Origin: Rhodopirellula islandica
GTDB lineage: Bacteria; Planctomycetota; Planctomycetia; Pirellulales; Pirellulaceae
DNA length: 64,000 nucleotides
Reading direction: 5' to 3'
NCBI RefSeq assembly: GCF_001027925.1
Contig: NZ_LECT01000043.1
Coordinates: 124,001-188,000 of the forward strand
Position numbers and translations under genes: made by a program. The notes under the pieces are model-generated. The model ran no database searches. It saw only the letters and a list, made by a program, of their open reading frames with translations, and was not told where the DNA came from. Positions 49,704 to 59,556 of this stretch are shown one piece after another. The first letter of the stretch is position 1; each line of letters begins with the position of its first letter.

Positions 49704-51029
49704 ATGTCATCTGACTTCACTTCACGGATTCAAAATCATAGCGCCACGATCGGCGTTATTGGACTCGGATATGTCGGCCTGCCCCTGGCACTCGCCTACG
49801 CCGCCGGCGGCTTCAAAACCGTTGGCTTCGACATCGATGACAAGAAGACCTCGTCCATCAACGGTAGCCAAAGCTACATCAAACACATTTCGGCGGACTC
49901 CATCGCCACAGCGATCCAGTCCGGCCATCTCGCCGCCACGACTGACTTCAGCCAAATCCGTGAAGTCGACGCGATCATCCTGTGTGTCCCCACGCCGCTG
50001 GACGAACACTTTGAACCCGACCTCTCCTATGTGGTGAGCACGATCGAATCGATCACGCCGCACCTGCGGGCAGGTCAAACGATCAGCCTCGAAAGCACGA
50101 CTTACCCTGGCACCACCGCCGAAGAACTGGTCACCCGTGTTGAAGCCGCTGGGCTGACCGTTGGCACCGACGTTTATGTCGTCTACTCGCCCGAACGGGA
50201 AGACCCCGGCAACCCCGATTTCGCCGCCACCAACATTCCCAAAGTCGTCGGTGGCCACACCCCGGCGTGCCTCGTGGCGGGCGTCTCGCTATACGGCAGC
50301 GTGTTTGACCAAGTCGTCCCGGTCAGCAGCACCCAAGTTGCCGAACTGACCAAACTCCTCGAAAACATTTACCGCAGCGTTAACATCGGGTTGGTCAACG
50401 AACTGAAACTCGTCGCCGATGAAATGGGCATCGATATCTGGGAAGTCATCCAAGCCGCCAGCACCAAACCCTTTGGCTTCAAAGCCTTTTATCCCGGACC
50501 TGGACTGGGCGGCCACTGCATCCCAATCGACCCGTTCTACCTGACCTGGAAAGCCCGCGAATTCGGGGTGCACACGCGGTTCATCGAACTGGCCGGCGAG
50601 ATCAACCGAGCGATGCCCACCCACATCGTCCGTCGCTGTGCGGACGCCTTGAACCAACACAAAAAAGCTCTCAACGGCAGCAAAGTACTGCTGATCGGAC
50701 TGGCCTACAAACCCAACGTCGACGACGACCGAGAATCACCCTCCTACGAACTCCTGGATCGCCTGACCGCGCAGGGCGCCGACGTCGACTATCACGATCC
50801 CTACGTGCCCGTCATTCGCCCCTCACGAGAACACTCGCACTGGGCCGGCAAACCCAGCGTGTCGTGGGACCAAGCAACGATACAAAAATACGATCTCATC
50901 CTGATATCCACCTGGCACGATTGCCTCGACATCCACGAACTCGCCCAGTGGTCGAAATTCATCGTCGACACCCGCAACGCCACTGCAAAACTGCCACCCG
51001 AACTGCAATCCAAAGTCCTCAAGGCCTAG
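49704..51029 (+). CDS. UDP-sugar 6-dehydrogenase (UDP-GlcNAc/UDP-Glc dehydrogenase family, WbpA-like)
   Basis: About 441 residues from the ATG at 49704. It oxidises C6 of a UDP-sugar with two NAD+ to a uronic acid for capsule or O-antigen building. Motifs are IGVIGLGYVGLPLALAYAAG for NAD, ILCVPTPLDEHFEPDLSYV, ESTTYPGTTAEEL, SPEREDPGN, and the catalytic Cys in PGLGGHCIPIDPFYLTWKA. GLAYKPNVDDDRESPS is in the C-terminal domain. The SPERxDPGN and GGHCIPxDP forms favour the UDP-N-acetylhexosamine (WbpA/WecC-type) branch over plain UDP-glucose dehydrogenase. Confidence 0.9.
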   Translation: MSSDFTSRIQNHSATIGVIGLGYVGLPLALAYAAGGFKTVGFDIDDKKTSSINGSQSYIKHISADSIATAIQSGHLAATTDFSQIREVDAIILCVPTPLDEHFEPDLSYVVSTIESITPHLRAGQTISLESTTYPGTTAEELVTRVEAAGLTVGTDVYVVYSPEREDPGNPDFAATNIPKVVGGHTPACLVAGVSLYGSVFDQVVPVSSTQVAELTKLLENIYRSVNIGLVNELKLVADEMGIDIWEVIQAASTKPFGFKAFYPGPGLGGHCIPIDPFYLTWKAREFGVHTRFIELAGEINRAMPTHIVRRCADALNQHKKALNGSKVLLIGLAYKPNVDDDRESPSYELLDRLTAQGADVDYHDPYVPVIRPSREHSHWAGKPSVSWDQATIQKYDLILISTWHDCLDIHELAQWSKFIVDTRNATAKLPPELQSKVLKA

Positions 51030-51152
51030 CCCCGTGGGAGAGGCCTCTCCCGTAGCCGGATTCGTCAAGAATCCGATCCCCTCTCCCGCACCGGGAGAGG
51101 GCTAGGGTGAGGGCCTTTCCCAGCCCGTAGCCGGATTCGCCAAGAATTCGGA

Positions 51153-51214
51153 CCTGAGCCCCTGAGCCCCTGAGCCCCTGAGCCCCTGAGTCCCTGTGGC
51201 CCTGTGGCCCTGAG
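51153..51214. repeat. 8-bp tandem repeat upstream of gmd
   Basis: CCTGAGCC occurs four times in a row (51153-51184), followed by CCTGAGTC, CCTGTGGC twice and CCTGAG. The array ends about 16 bp before the gmd ATG, where repeat-number changes could alter the leader. Confidence 0.92.
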
Positions 51215-51230
51215 ATACTTTTCCTCCCCC

Positions 51231-52226
51231 ATGCCCACCGCACTCATCACCGGCATCACCGGCCAAGACGGCTCGTACCTGACCGAGCAACTGCTCGACC
51301 AAGGCTACACGGTGCACGGCTTGGTCAGGCGGACCAGCAACACGGTTCGATCACGACTCGACCCGTTGTTCCATAACAAGGACGTCTACAACAAGAACCT
51401 TTTCCTGCACTACGCAGACCTCGACGACACCACGACGATCCGACGAATCCTCGTCAAAACCCAACCCGACGAGCTGTACCATCTGGCAGGTCAAAGTCAC
51501 GTCGGAGCCAGCTTTGACATTCCCGAATCGACGTGCCAGTTCACCGCCATGGGCACGCTCAAGATCCTCGAGATCCTTCGCGACCTCGAGAAACAACCGC
51601 GGTTCCTGCACATCAGCAGCAGCGAGATCTTCGGCCGCCCCGACGAATCCCCTCAGAACGAACACACGCCGATGCGACCGGTCACGCCCTACGGCGTCGC
51701 CAAGACCTTCGCGACCCAGATGGTCCAGCTCTACCGAGAATCATTTGGCTTATTTGCCTGCAACGCGATTTGCTACAACCACGAATCACCGCGACGGGGC
51801 GAATCCTTTGTCACTCGCAAGATCACCAAGGCGGCCGCGGAAATCTCTCTGGGACTGAGCGACGAGATCGTGCTCGGTTCCCTGGATGGACGCCGTGACT
51901 GGGGCAGTGCCCCCGAATACACCACCGCGATGCACCTGATGCTGCAACAAGACGCACCGGACGACTATGTCTTGGCAACCGGGCAAACACACAGCGTCGA
52001 AGAGTTCCTCGACGCCGCGTTCCGAAGCGTCGGCCTCGACTACCAAGACCACCTCCAACAAAACCCCAAGTACATGCGACCGGCAGAAGTCACCCGCTTG
52101 GTCGGCGACCCAACCCACGCCAAAAAACAACTTGGCTGGACCCCCGCGACAACCGCGCTCGACCTCGCCAAACAAATGACCGCCGCCGACGTTGAATCGC
52201 TGAAGCGATTGGCCGCTAGCAGTTAG
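51231..52226 (+). CDS. gmd: GDP-mannose 4,6-dehydratase
   Basis: About 331 residues from the ATG at 51231. It converts GDP-D-mannose to GDP-4-keto-6-deoxy-D-mannose, the precursor used by fcl. Present are ALITGITGQDGSYLTEQLL for NADP binding, LVRRTSNTVRSRL, LAGQSHVGASFD, ISSSEIFG with the catalytic Ser/Glu, PYGVAKTFA with Tyr-Lys, and YNHESPRRGESFVTRKI, the GMD signature. The Tyr-Lys context (PYGVAK) differs slightly from the usual PYAAAK. The same-strand fcl gene upstream completes GDP-fucose synthesis. Confidence 0.95.
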   Translation: MPTALITGITGQDGSYLTEQLLDQGYTVHGLVRRTSNTVRSRLDPLFHNKDVYNKNLFLHYADLDDTTTIRRILVKTQPDELYHLAGQSHVGASFDIPESTCQFTAMGTLKILEILRDLEKQPRFLHISSSEIFGRPDESPQNEHTPMRPVTPYGVAKTFATQMVQLYRESFGLFACNAICYNHESPRRGESFVTRKITKAAAEISLGLSDEIVLGSLDGRRDWGSAPEYTTAMHLMLQQDAPDDYVLATGQTHSVEEFLDAAFRSVGLDYQDHLQQNPKYMRPAEVTRLVGDPTHAKKQLGWTPATTALDLAKQMTAADVESLKRLAASS

Positions 52227-52250
52227 CCCGGAATGATCGGGACGAACGAT

Positions 52251-52350
52251 GTGAGCCGTTTGGGCGTTAGCGCCGGTTGCATCCCCCCCGTAGCCGGATT
52301 CGCCAAGAATCCGGACTGCCCTCGTAGCCGGATTCGCCAAGAATTCGGAC
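52251..52350. repeat. 35-bp repeat followed by two GTAGCCGG-type repeats
   Basis: A single copy of the 35-bp repeat (52251-52285) is followed by GTAGCCGGATTCGCCAAGAA copies at 52290 and 52324. The latter family also occurs at about 29946, 31009, 49194, 51050 and 51126. Its core CCGGATTC-loop-GAATCCGG can form a hairpin. Confidence 0.88.
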
Positions 52351-52403
52351 CTGAATCCACCGCCCCAACCTGCGACCAAACCTCACTTTGGCCCTGAACC
52401 CCT

Positions 52404-53534
52404 GTGTCCCCTTCCACTCCCCGCCGCCTCCTCATCACCGGCGGCGCCGGCTTCATCGGCAGCAACCTCGTCCGCATGGCCCTGGCAGGCGGCCACCAAG
52501 TCCTCAACGTCGACGCCCTCACCTACGCCGGCAACCTGGCGTCGTTGTCAGAAATCGAATCCAACCCCAACTACCAATTCACACAAGTCGACATCACCGA
52601 CGCCGCTGCAGTTGACGCCGCCATCACCGACTACCAGCCCGATGCGATCATGCACTTGGCCGCCGAGAGCCACGTCGATCGCAGCATCGATGGCCCCGGC
52701 CAATTCATCCAAACCAACGTCATCGGCACCTTCAACCTGTTGCAATCCAGCCTCAAACACTACCGATCGCTCGAAGGCGATGCCAAAGACCGTTTCCGAT
52801 TCCTGCACGTCTCCACCGACGAAGTCTACGGCAGCCTCGGCAAGACTGGGCTGTTCACCGAAACCACACCTTACGATCCCCACTCGCCCTACTCTGCCAG
52901 CAAAGCATCCTCGGACCACCTCGCCCGAGCCTGGCAGGACACGTACGGTTTGCCCGTCCTGGTCACCAACTGCAGCAACAACTACGGCCCGTATCAGTTC
53001 CCCGAAAAGCTGATTCCCGTCGTGATCCTCAAATGCCTGCGAGGCGAACCGATCCCCGTCTACGGCAAAGGCGAAAACATCCGCGACTGGCTGTACGTCG
53101 AAGACCATTGTCGAGCCCTGCTCACAGTCATTGAGAAGGGCACACCCGGCGAGACCTACAACATCGGCGGCAACAACGAGCAACGCAACATCGACCTCGT
53201 CCACCTTATCTGCAACCTAATGGACGAGCTTTGCCCAAGGGCAAAGAGCAGCGAGTCACGAGCAACGAGCAACGAGAAAGAGCAGCACACCGACTCGCCT
53301 CTCGCTACTAGCAACTCGCAACTTCCGTCCAGACACTCGCAACTCATCACCTTCGTCACCGACCGTCCCGGCCACGACCTCCGATACGCGATCGACGCCA
53401 GCAAAGTCAAACAAGAATTGGGCTGGGAACCACAAGAAAACCTCGTAAGCGGTTTCCGCAAAACCGTCCAGTGGTACCTCGACAACCAAACCTGGTGGAC
53501 GAAACTTCTCGCCACCAGCGAGATCCACCCATAG
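52404..53534 (+). CDS. rmlB: dTDP-glucose 4,6-dehydratase with repeat-like insertion
   Basis: About 376 residues from a GTG at 52404. It makes dTDP-4-keto-6-deoxyglucose for rhamnose and related sugars. Motifs are [45 protein letters not shown] with catalytic Asp/Glu, [13 protein letters not shown] with Tyr-Lys, and [17 protein letters not shown]. Between [11 protein letters not shown] and [11 protein letters not shown] the protein has a Ser/Arg/Glu/Thr-rich insert of about 30 residues (about 280-312) encoded by a repetitive stretch (GAGCAACGAG, AACTCGCAACT). rmlA, rmlC and rmlD are not nearby. Confidence 0.93.
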   Translation: MSPSTPRRLLITGGAGFIGSNLVRMALAGGHQVLNVDALTYAGNLASLSEIESNPNYQFTQVDITDAAAVDAAITDYQPDAIMHLAAESHVDRSIDGPGQFIQTNVIGTFNLLQSSLKHYRSLEGDAKDRFRFLHVSTDEVYGSLGKTGLFTETTPYDPHSPYSASKASSDHLARAWQDTYGLPVLVTNCSNNYGPYQFPEKLIPVVILKCLRGEPIPVYGKGENIRDWLYVEDHCRALLTVIEKGTPGETYNIGGNNEQRNIDLVHLICNLMDELCPRAKSSESRATSNEKEQHTDSPLATSNSQLPSRHSQLITFVTDRPGHDLRYAIDASKVKQELGWEPQENLVSGFRKTVQWYLDNQTWWTKLLATSEIHP

Positions 53535-53675
53535 TGCCCCCCCTTTCAAGCAAGTCAAAAAAGTGAGCCACGGCACGGCCCCGCAATAGCAGCCTCTCAT
53601 CCCATTCAATGCTCAGACTCGGATCGCCCCGATTTCCTTCGCCCCACGACAACCGTCGGTGTGCGAAACCCCGTT

Positions 53676-54869
53676 ATGAAACTGGAGAACCCCGTTCACC
53701 AGCAGTGGCTCATGACAGTGAACGAAAAAAAAATTAGAAAATCCGCAATGCCGATCGTCGTTTGGTGGGGAAGCCCATGCCGAGCAATCATGCCGGTGTT
53801 CCGGGAACTAGCTCGAACTTGGAACGCTCCGATCAAGGTGATCGCATGCAACGCCCTTTCAAGTTCTCGGCAATCGATGGGATGGAACCTGCCCGACCTG
53901 GGCCGAGCCGAACTCGTAACGTTCAAAGACGGCTTATCCCCCGCGCAGGCCAGCGAGATCGTCAAGGACAACACCGATTCGTTCCATCTCGTCGGAAGCT
54001 ACCAAAAAGCCGTGCCGTCGATCGAGTCATCCATTCACTCCTGCATTGAAGCTTCCATTCCGTTTGGAGTGTTGAGCGAGGCTCCGCTGAACATGCTGCA
54101 CGGACCGATGCGGCCTATCAAAGAACTCTATTTAACAAAACTGCTCCCCAAAAGAGTCAAAGCAACGATTCAGCATGCCAGATTCATTGCAAATTTATCT
54201 GGGAGCGACAAAAGCAGCTTGGCCCAACTTGGCTGGCCCGCGAGTAAAATACATCCCTTCGGATACTACCCTGAGCTTGATTACCAACAGAACGAACGAG
54301 AACCAATCCCCACTGATATCATTTGCCTCGGTCTCCAAGACCACTTCAAGGGTGCAGACATCCTCTTGAGAGCGGTTGCGATCGCAAAGCGGGACGGCAA
54401 CAGCTACAACGTCACCATCACCGGCGACGGGAAACGCAAGAAAAAACTGGAGTCCCTTGCCCGCTCATTGCGGATCGACAGGCAAATAGATTTCAGCGGC
54501 CTGGTTTCGCGTGAGGAACTGGAACGGCGTTGGCGCGGCGCACGAATCCTGGTGGCCCCGGGGAGATACGAACCCTGGGGAATCCGGGTCAACGAGTCTA
54601 TCCTCAAAGGCGTTCCAGTGGTATGCAGCAACGGACTCGGAGCTTCCGAGCTTGTGGATGAAAGCGGGGCCGGACTCGTCTTCGCAACAGGAGACACTAA
54701 AGACCTTGCCAAATGCATTACCACCCTTCTGAGAAACGAAGAATCGCGTCTGGAATGTCACCGCCGTGCGTTAAACTATTCAACCCAAATATCGCCAAAC
54801 GCCGCAGCTGAGCGTCTCAAAACGATTGTATTAGAAGCGATCGAATCAATGAATCAAGCGTCCTGTTGA
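53676..54869 (+). CDS. Glycosyltransferase, GT4 family
   Basis: About 397 residues from the ATG at 53676; a GTG at 53661 is an alternative. It transfers a sugar from a nucleotide donor in polysaccharide assembly. The GT-B fold C-terminal domain is clear: ICLGLQDHFKGADILLRAVA, VTITGDGKRKKKLESLA, ILVAPGRYEPWGIRVNESIL with the E-x7-E pair, PVVCSNGLGASELVD and GAGLVFATGDTKDLAKCI. The N-terminal domain is less typical. Base composition is visibly more AT-rich than the preceding genes, marking the start of a likely acquired polysaccharide segment. Confidence 0.88.
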   Translation: MKLENPVHQQWLMTVNEKKIRKSAMPIVVWWGSPCRAIMPVFRELARTWNAPIKVIACNALSSSRQSMGWNLPDLGRAELVTFKDGLSPAQASEIVKDNTDSFHLVGSYQKAVPSIESSIHSCIEASIPFGVLSEAPLNMLHGPMRPIKELYLTKLLPKRVKATIQHARFIANLSGSDKSSLAQLGWPASKIHPFGYYPELDYQQNEREPIPTDIICLGLQDHFKGADILLRAVAIAKRDGNSYNVTITGDGKRKKKLESLARSLRIDRQIDFSGLVSREELERRWRGARILVAPGRYEPWGIRVNESILKGVPVVCSNGLGASELVDESGAGLVFATGDTKDLAKCITTLLRNEESRLECHRRALNYSTQISPNAAAERLKTIVLEAIESMNQASC

Positions 54870-55374
54870 ACACAACATTGTCCCAAGCAAACGGCCTTGG
54901 GAACGCTTCAACAGTTGGTTCTTCGAGAAATTGAGCGGCATGCTTCGAGCCGATCACCGCCTTTCAACCTCGCGCCAAGGTGTTGGACTGTTCAAGGGGT
55001 CAACTCCTGCATCCAATGATTCGGCAGACAGACTCTCGACATGGCCCCTCCCAACCACCGGGAAGAACGGACGCAAGCTCTCCGGGGACGCACCTTGGGA
55101 AGGGATATCCTGGCCAAAGCGATCCAATGATGAGATCGACACACATGTGATCCGGCAGGGTCCCTCTCCCCTAAGCACCACCTGTATCGTCATTTTCAAG
55201 TCACCTAGAATGCAATCCGACCCCATGCCCTTCTTTTCATGGATGAAACTCGGCATCGACTCCAACTTGCGCACTAAGAAACACTACCCCAACAGTCCCA
55301 AAAACAAACGGCATGCCGCAGGCTAGCTCGCCTCACGCCCCGCCCTTTTCTCTCGGCCAATCAACAGCAGAAAC
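54870..55374. other. Region without a supported gene, possible gene remnant
   Basis: About 500 bp. A 131-codon frame (54931-55326) and an overlapping reverse frame are open, but neither matches a known family or has convincing composition. The forward frame extends back without a stop into sequence reading RPWERFNSWFFEKLSGMLRA, which looks protein-like, so a decayed gene is possible. Confidence 0.4.
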
Positions 55375-56202
55375 ATGACAATCCTGAGACAACTACAGAC
55401 GTGCACACGTGACACCGTTGAATCAATCGTCGAAAAGGCGGGCCTATCATGCTGGATAAGCTCCCCCGCAAGGGGCGAAGATATTCGAGATGTCATCAAA
55501 CTTTTTCAACCGGAAGCACCGGGGAAAGAACTGATTCGCATTGGGGGAGAATTTGACGGCGGGTATCTGATCCCAAACGATCTTGAGGGTATCACCGACT
55601 GTTTTTCCCCTGGCGTCGACGTGCAAGCTTCTTTTGAGAAAAACCTCCAGCAATACGGGATTCGATGCCACCTAGCGGACCGCTCGGTTGAAGGACCTCC
55701 TGCCTACCTCACAGATGCGACCTTCCGCCCCAAATTCGTGACATCCAGAGCTTCTGACGAAACAATCACCCTCAAGCAATGGATCGCCGAAACGGGACTG
55801 AGCAGTTCTCAGAACCTATTGTTGCAAATGGATATCGAGGGTTCGGAGTACGAGGTACTCGCAGCTGAAAGTATGGAAACCCTTAAACAGTTTCGAATCA
55901 TAGTTCTGGAACTCCATTACCTTGAACGCATGTCCAACCGTGTATTCCTCGGGATCTTGAGAGCACTACTGACCAAACTTCAAACTGAGTTCATGATCGT
56001 TCACCTCCACCCGAACAATTGCACTCAGCCCAAAAAGGTGGGCGGAACAGCAATCCCCCCGCAACTTGAAGTGACCTTGCTAAGACGCGACCGAAGCCTG
56101 CCCTGCAGTGAAACGTGTGCCATCCCTCATCCTCTTGACAGAAAAAATGTTCCGGAAAAACCGGACTATCAGCTGACTGAACCATGGGTGCCAACGAAGT
56201 AG
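55375..56202 (+). CDS. FkbM-family methyltransferase
   Basis: A 275-residue SAM-dependent methyltransferase-like protein. Recognisable are LIRIGGEFDGGYLIPND, ITDCFSPGVDVQASFEKNL with the SAM-binding region, the acidic IRCHLADRSVEG, and LLLQMDIEGSEYEVLAAES, the FkbM motif, followed by FRIIVLELHYLE. Such enzymes often methylate sugar hydroxyls in polysaccharides or natural products. The N-terminal 60 residues are not typical of the domain. Its place between glycosyltransferases supports O-methylation of a surface glycan, which is inference. Confidence 0.8.
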   Translation: MTILRQLQTCTRDTVESIVEKAGLSCWISSPARGEDIRDVIKLFQPEAPGKELIRIGGEFDGGYLIPNDLEGITDCFSPGVDVQASFEKNLQQYGIRCHLADRSVEGPPAYLTDATFRPKFVTSRASDETITLKQWIAETGLSSSQNLLLQMDIEGSEYEVLAAESMETLKQFRIIVLELHYLERMSNRVFLGILRALLTKLQTEFMIVHLHPNNCTQPKKVGGTAIPPQLEVTLLRRDRSLPCSETCAIPHPLDRKNVPEKPDYQLTEPWVPTK

Positions 56203-56595
56203 AAGAGTTCAACTAAACCTGAGAATAGCCCCCTCCTGACTGACTAAGCAGTTCACCCCTCGACTGATTCGCACAAATCACGGCTCAAGCCGCATCGAAG
56301 GAATGATTGAGTTTGATCTCGCGAGCTGCATGGGCGTTTGCCTCGGTTGTGCGAAAGAATCGTGACAAACGCCAAACCGCTCTCATCCCCGACTACAGTC
56401 GCACGGCTTGGTCCATTTCCTGATCGCGTCGCTCCAGGCGAACAGATCACATTAAAAATTGGAAAACGGGCGTCATGACACTCATCAAATTGCATTCGCC
56501 GCCCCCTTCGTACTAATCAAACAACAACATGCCTGATACTCAAAAATGTGTCTGATTACTATTGTGCGACAAAGTAGCATGAATGCGAACCACCA
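56203..56595. other. AT-richer intergenic region, nothing recognised
   Basis: About 390 bp between the FkbM-family gene and the ligase-like gene. No repeat, RNA or credible short gene was found. Upstream control of the following gene is probably here. Confidence 0.4.
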
Positions 56596-58029
56596 ATGCC
56601 TTTGATTCAGTACACACCGGTACTCGCTGGAGCAATTGCGATTTTCCTCGCGGCTTATGCGATCAGTATTGCCAGAGCAAATCCGGAACAGCGTGCCCAC
56701 TATGTCTTGGCGGGAATCTTTCTCAACAGCCTTTGGATCGACGTCGGAATCGCGCTCAACGCCTGCCGTGTAGCAGGCATAGTTGGACTATTCCTGATGC
56801 TGTCATCAAAGAGTGACAGGACGAGTCTTTTCAACCAACGTCTCGGCTTCCCATTCTACACTGTACTCGCATACGCTGCCGTCGTTGCAATTGTCGGCGC
56901 ATACAACGCACCTGAAATCTCGAATGCATTTGGAGGAGCAAGGTCGCAGGCACTGCGTCCTTTGGCAGCTTGGGTCACACAGCTTCTCAACGTACCCCTA
57001 GCATGGATGGTGTTCACCGGACTCAAGACCAGAGAGAGCATTGGCAGATTCTTCAACTTTTGGGGAATTTGCATCGCAGCAACCATCCTGCTAGCGATCG
57101 TACAAGAGGCCAGCTTCATGGCGGGACGACCGCTCTGGGGCGTCCTTCGTACCGGCAGGCTCGATTCCATCTTGCCAGCGGTGAACGTAGGTGGGATCCC
57201 ATTGCTCCGCGTGAATGCCCTGTGTGGCGAACCGAAACACTTTGGCATGAACATGGTGATTTCGATCGGAATGCTTGCCATTCTAAAGAGCGAGCACCAA
57301 GGGCTCTGGACCTACAATCGACGAACCATCTTGATTGTAGCTTCCCTAGGCGGCATTCTAATTTCATTTTCCTCCGGAGCGTTCCTGGCGTTGGCTGTTC
57401 TTCTTGCTTCATCATGGGCAAGCGTGACTCCAATGCTGCGAAAGGTTGCTGTGGCAACCACGTTGGCCGCAATCGCAGCGACGATCGTATCCCCTGGTGC
57501 TGCTGAAAACCTTTATCAAAAACGAATCGCTCGAATCGGTGACAAATTGCAGAGCGGAATCACGGTTTCACGGGGTACATCGGCTGCAATCGAAGAGTCC
57601 GACGACAAAGAAGCAGCGGCGATGGCCTACACAATTCGCAACCCATGGTCGACGGTGTTAGGACACGGATTTGGAGTTTCACCCTACTACTACAACCACC
57701 TGGTACACCCCCGCTGGCGGCATGTTCTTGCCGAACCAAACTCAGGATTTTCTTACGTGATCCTGTCAATCGGATGGGTGGGAATGCTTCTATTCGGACG
57801 TCTACTTTGGCCGATTGCAAGTGGAAAGGCACTTCCTCAAGGGGACCAGCAGACAATCAGAACGATGCTCATCGTCATCCTCTCAATGTGGATCCCACTG
57901 CACATGTTTGAATGGGGATGCATCTTCCTTGGACTGGCTTCGACAGACGGCTGGTATCGACTGGAACCTACTCAGCAGCGATACACACTGACCTCAGCCC
58001 CTGTACCGCACGCTGACCCTGCTTTCTGA
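56596..58029 (+). CDS. O-antigen ligase/polymerase-like membrane protein
   Basis: A 477-residue integral membrane protein with ten or more hydrophobic helices, for example VLAGAIAIFLAAYAISIA, LAYAAVVAIVGAY, TILIVASLGGILISFSSGAFLALAVLLASS (given in part) and MLIVILSMWIPLHMF. A large hydrophilic loop lies at about 305-395, including RNPWSTVLGHGFGVSPYYYN, the position and character of the periplasmic loop of O-antigen ligases and Wzy polymerases. It probably polymerises or attaches the polysaccharide at the outer face of the inner membrane. Substrate unknown. Confidence 0.78.
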   Translation: MPLIQYTPVLAGAIAIFLAAYAISIARANPEQRAHYVLAGIFLNSLWIDVGIALNACRVAGIVGLFLMLSSKSDRTSLFNQRLGFPFYTVLAYAAVVAIVGAYNAPEISNAFGGARSQALRPLAAWVTQLLNVPLAWMVFTGLKTRESIGRFFNFWGICIAATILLAIVQEASFMAGRPLWGVLRTGRLDSILPAVNVGGIPLLRVNALCGEPKHFGMNMVISIGMLAILKSEHQGLWTYNRRTILIVASLGGILISFSSGAFLALAVLLASSWASVTPMLRKVAVATTLAAIAATIVSPGAAENLYQKRIARIGDKLQSGITVSRGTSAAIEESDDKEAAAMAYTIRNPWSTVLGHGFGVSPYYYNHLVHPRWRHVLAEPNSGFSYVILSIGWVGMLLFGRLLWPIASGKALPQGDQQTIRTMLIVILSMWIPLHMFEWGCIFLGLASTDGWYRLEPTQQRYTLTSAPVPHADPAF

Positions 58030-58104
58030 GCATCATGAAACAGCGTCTGGTTTCTCAACTCGCCCTTTTCACAGATCCGCCCTGGACGCTGCGGCACACT
58101 CAAA

Positions 58105-59091
58105 GTGGCGGAATCGCCGATTGCGATGCCGATCATCAACGCGCCGACCTTTCCATCCCACCGTCGCCCCTCCCGTTCGCTACTGTCACCCCCGATCTCA
58201 ACAGCGAAATTTACTTTGACCACCGATAACAAAGAAAAGTGCTTTTCGATTGTAATTGTCAACTTTAACTACGGTCGATTCCTTCAAGAAGCAATCACCT
58301 CGGTACTAGACCAATCGTGCCAAGATTTCGAATTGATCATCGTTGACGGTGGAAGCTCCGACAACAGCAAAGAAATCATCAGTCGAAACAGTGACAAGTT
58401 AGCATGGTGGTGTTCTGAGCCGGACCGTGGCCAAAGCCATGCTTTCAACAAAGGATTCTCGAGAGCAAAAGGCCGATTCTTAACTTGGCTCAATGCCGAT
58501 GACATCATGTTCCCGGGTGCTCTAGAACGCACTAAAGAGACGATCCTCGCAAACCCAGACGACGAATGGTTTGCAGCTGGTTGTTTTTGGCTCGACACTG
58601 ACATGAGAATCATGAAGTGCTCATCTGCATCGCCTTTCTCCCAACGGCGTGTTCAAAGAGGCCTCTTCTCCGTGTGCGGCCCATCCTCCTTCTTCTCCAG
58701 ATCACTTTACTTGCGTTCTGGTGGAATTGACGAGGACCTTCACTACATGATGGATACAGAACTCTGGGGTAAATTTGCTACGGTACTCGGTGCCAAATAC
58801 ACAGCAGTACCAGGGTACTGCTGGGGCATGCGATTGCACCCTGACGCTAAAATGAGTGGCCACAATTTCGAAAGCAGCCCCATGAGCTCCGAGTCACACC
58901 ATAGCTGGAACCAAAAAGAGGAAGAAGCCAAGACAATCGCCAGCAGATATGGTCAAGACCGTGCGACTCTTTTCGATCGGCTGATCACCACTTCGCCAAT
59001 ACGAAAGATTAAAAACTTCGCCGACTCCCATCGTTACAAAGGGAAGCACTACCGACAGTTCCCTGGATTCAACGAAAACAGGCAAAAGTGA
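58105..59091 (+). CDS. Glycosyltransferase, GT2 family
   Basis: Up to 328 residues. The GT-A core starts at FSIVIVNFNYGRFLQEAITS, with QDFELIIVDGGSSDNSKEII, the WWCSEPDRGQSHAFNKG segment, and the metal-binding LTWLNADDIMFPGAL. FSVCGPSSFFSRSLYLRSGG and ELWGKFATV follow. The 45 residues before the core are Pro/Ser-rich and atypical, so the true start may be a later codon, perhaps a TTG near 58214. It transfers a sugar in surface polysaccharide assembly; donor and acceptor unknown. Confidence 0.87.
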   Translation: MAESPIAMPIINAPTFPSHRRPSRSLLSPPISTAKFTLTTDNKEKCFSIVIVNFNYGRFLQEAITSVLDQSCQDFELIIVDGGSSDNSKEIISRNSDKLAWWCSEPDRGQSHAFNKGFSRAKGRFLTWLNADDIMFPGALERTKETILANPDDEWFAAGCFWLDTDMRIMKCSSASPFSQRRVQRGLFSVCGPSSFFSRSLYLRSGGIDEDLHYMMDTELWGKFATVLGAKYTAVPGYCWGMRLHPDAKMSGHNFESSPMSSESHHSWNQKEEEAKTIASRYGQDRATLFDRLITTSPIRKIKNFADSHRYKGKHYRQFPGFNENRQK

Positions 59092-59556
59092 AGACTCTGA
59101 AAAGACACGTTTACTTGCATGAACACCATGGTTCCCGTCGCCTTGCCCGCTCAGCATATCTAAAAACGATTCCCCAAATGTCTGCCGATATGTGATTCGC
59201 ACACGCACTATGCAGCTTGCCCGCCTGAGTCCGAAACCCAATCGCTAAAAAACTTTTGCTCCTCAGATCCCCCGACACGGGTCAACCTGATTGCCTCAGA
59301 ACAAGCGAGAAGCAACCCTGGCTGGTGATGCGGGACTTCACTTTGCTTCTCGAGCCAAATCAACCCCGAAAGCTCCGCAGACATTGCCCAAATTTCCACA
59401 GCGCTCACCACCATGCTTTCCTGACCCAAGACTCCTCCCTGCACCATTGCACAACCGGCAAAGATCACGCGAACGACAGAACTTCGTTGGCCATGAAGCA
59501 GCCAAAACGTAACTACGGTTACTTCATTCTCAGCCTACGGCGACCACTTCAACCCC
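59092..59556. other. Intergenic region, no supported gene
   Basis: About 465 bp. Open frames on both strands have no family match and uneven composition. No repeat or RNA was seen. It separates the GT2 gene from the tightly packed operon that begins with the flippase. Confidence 0.4.
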
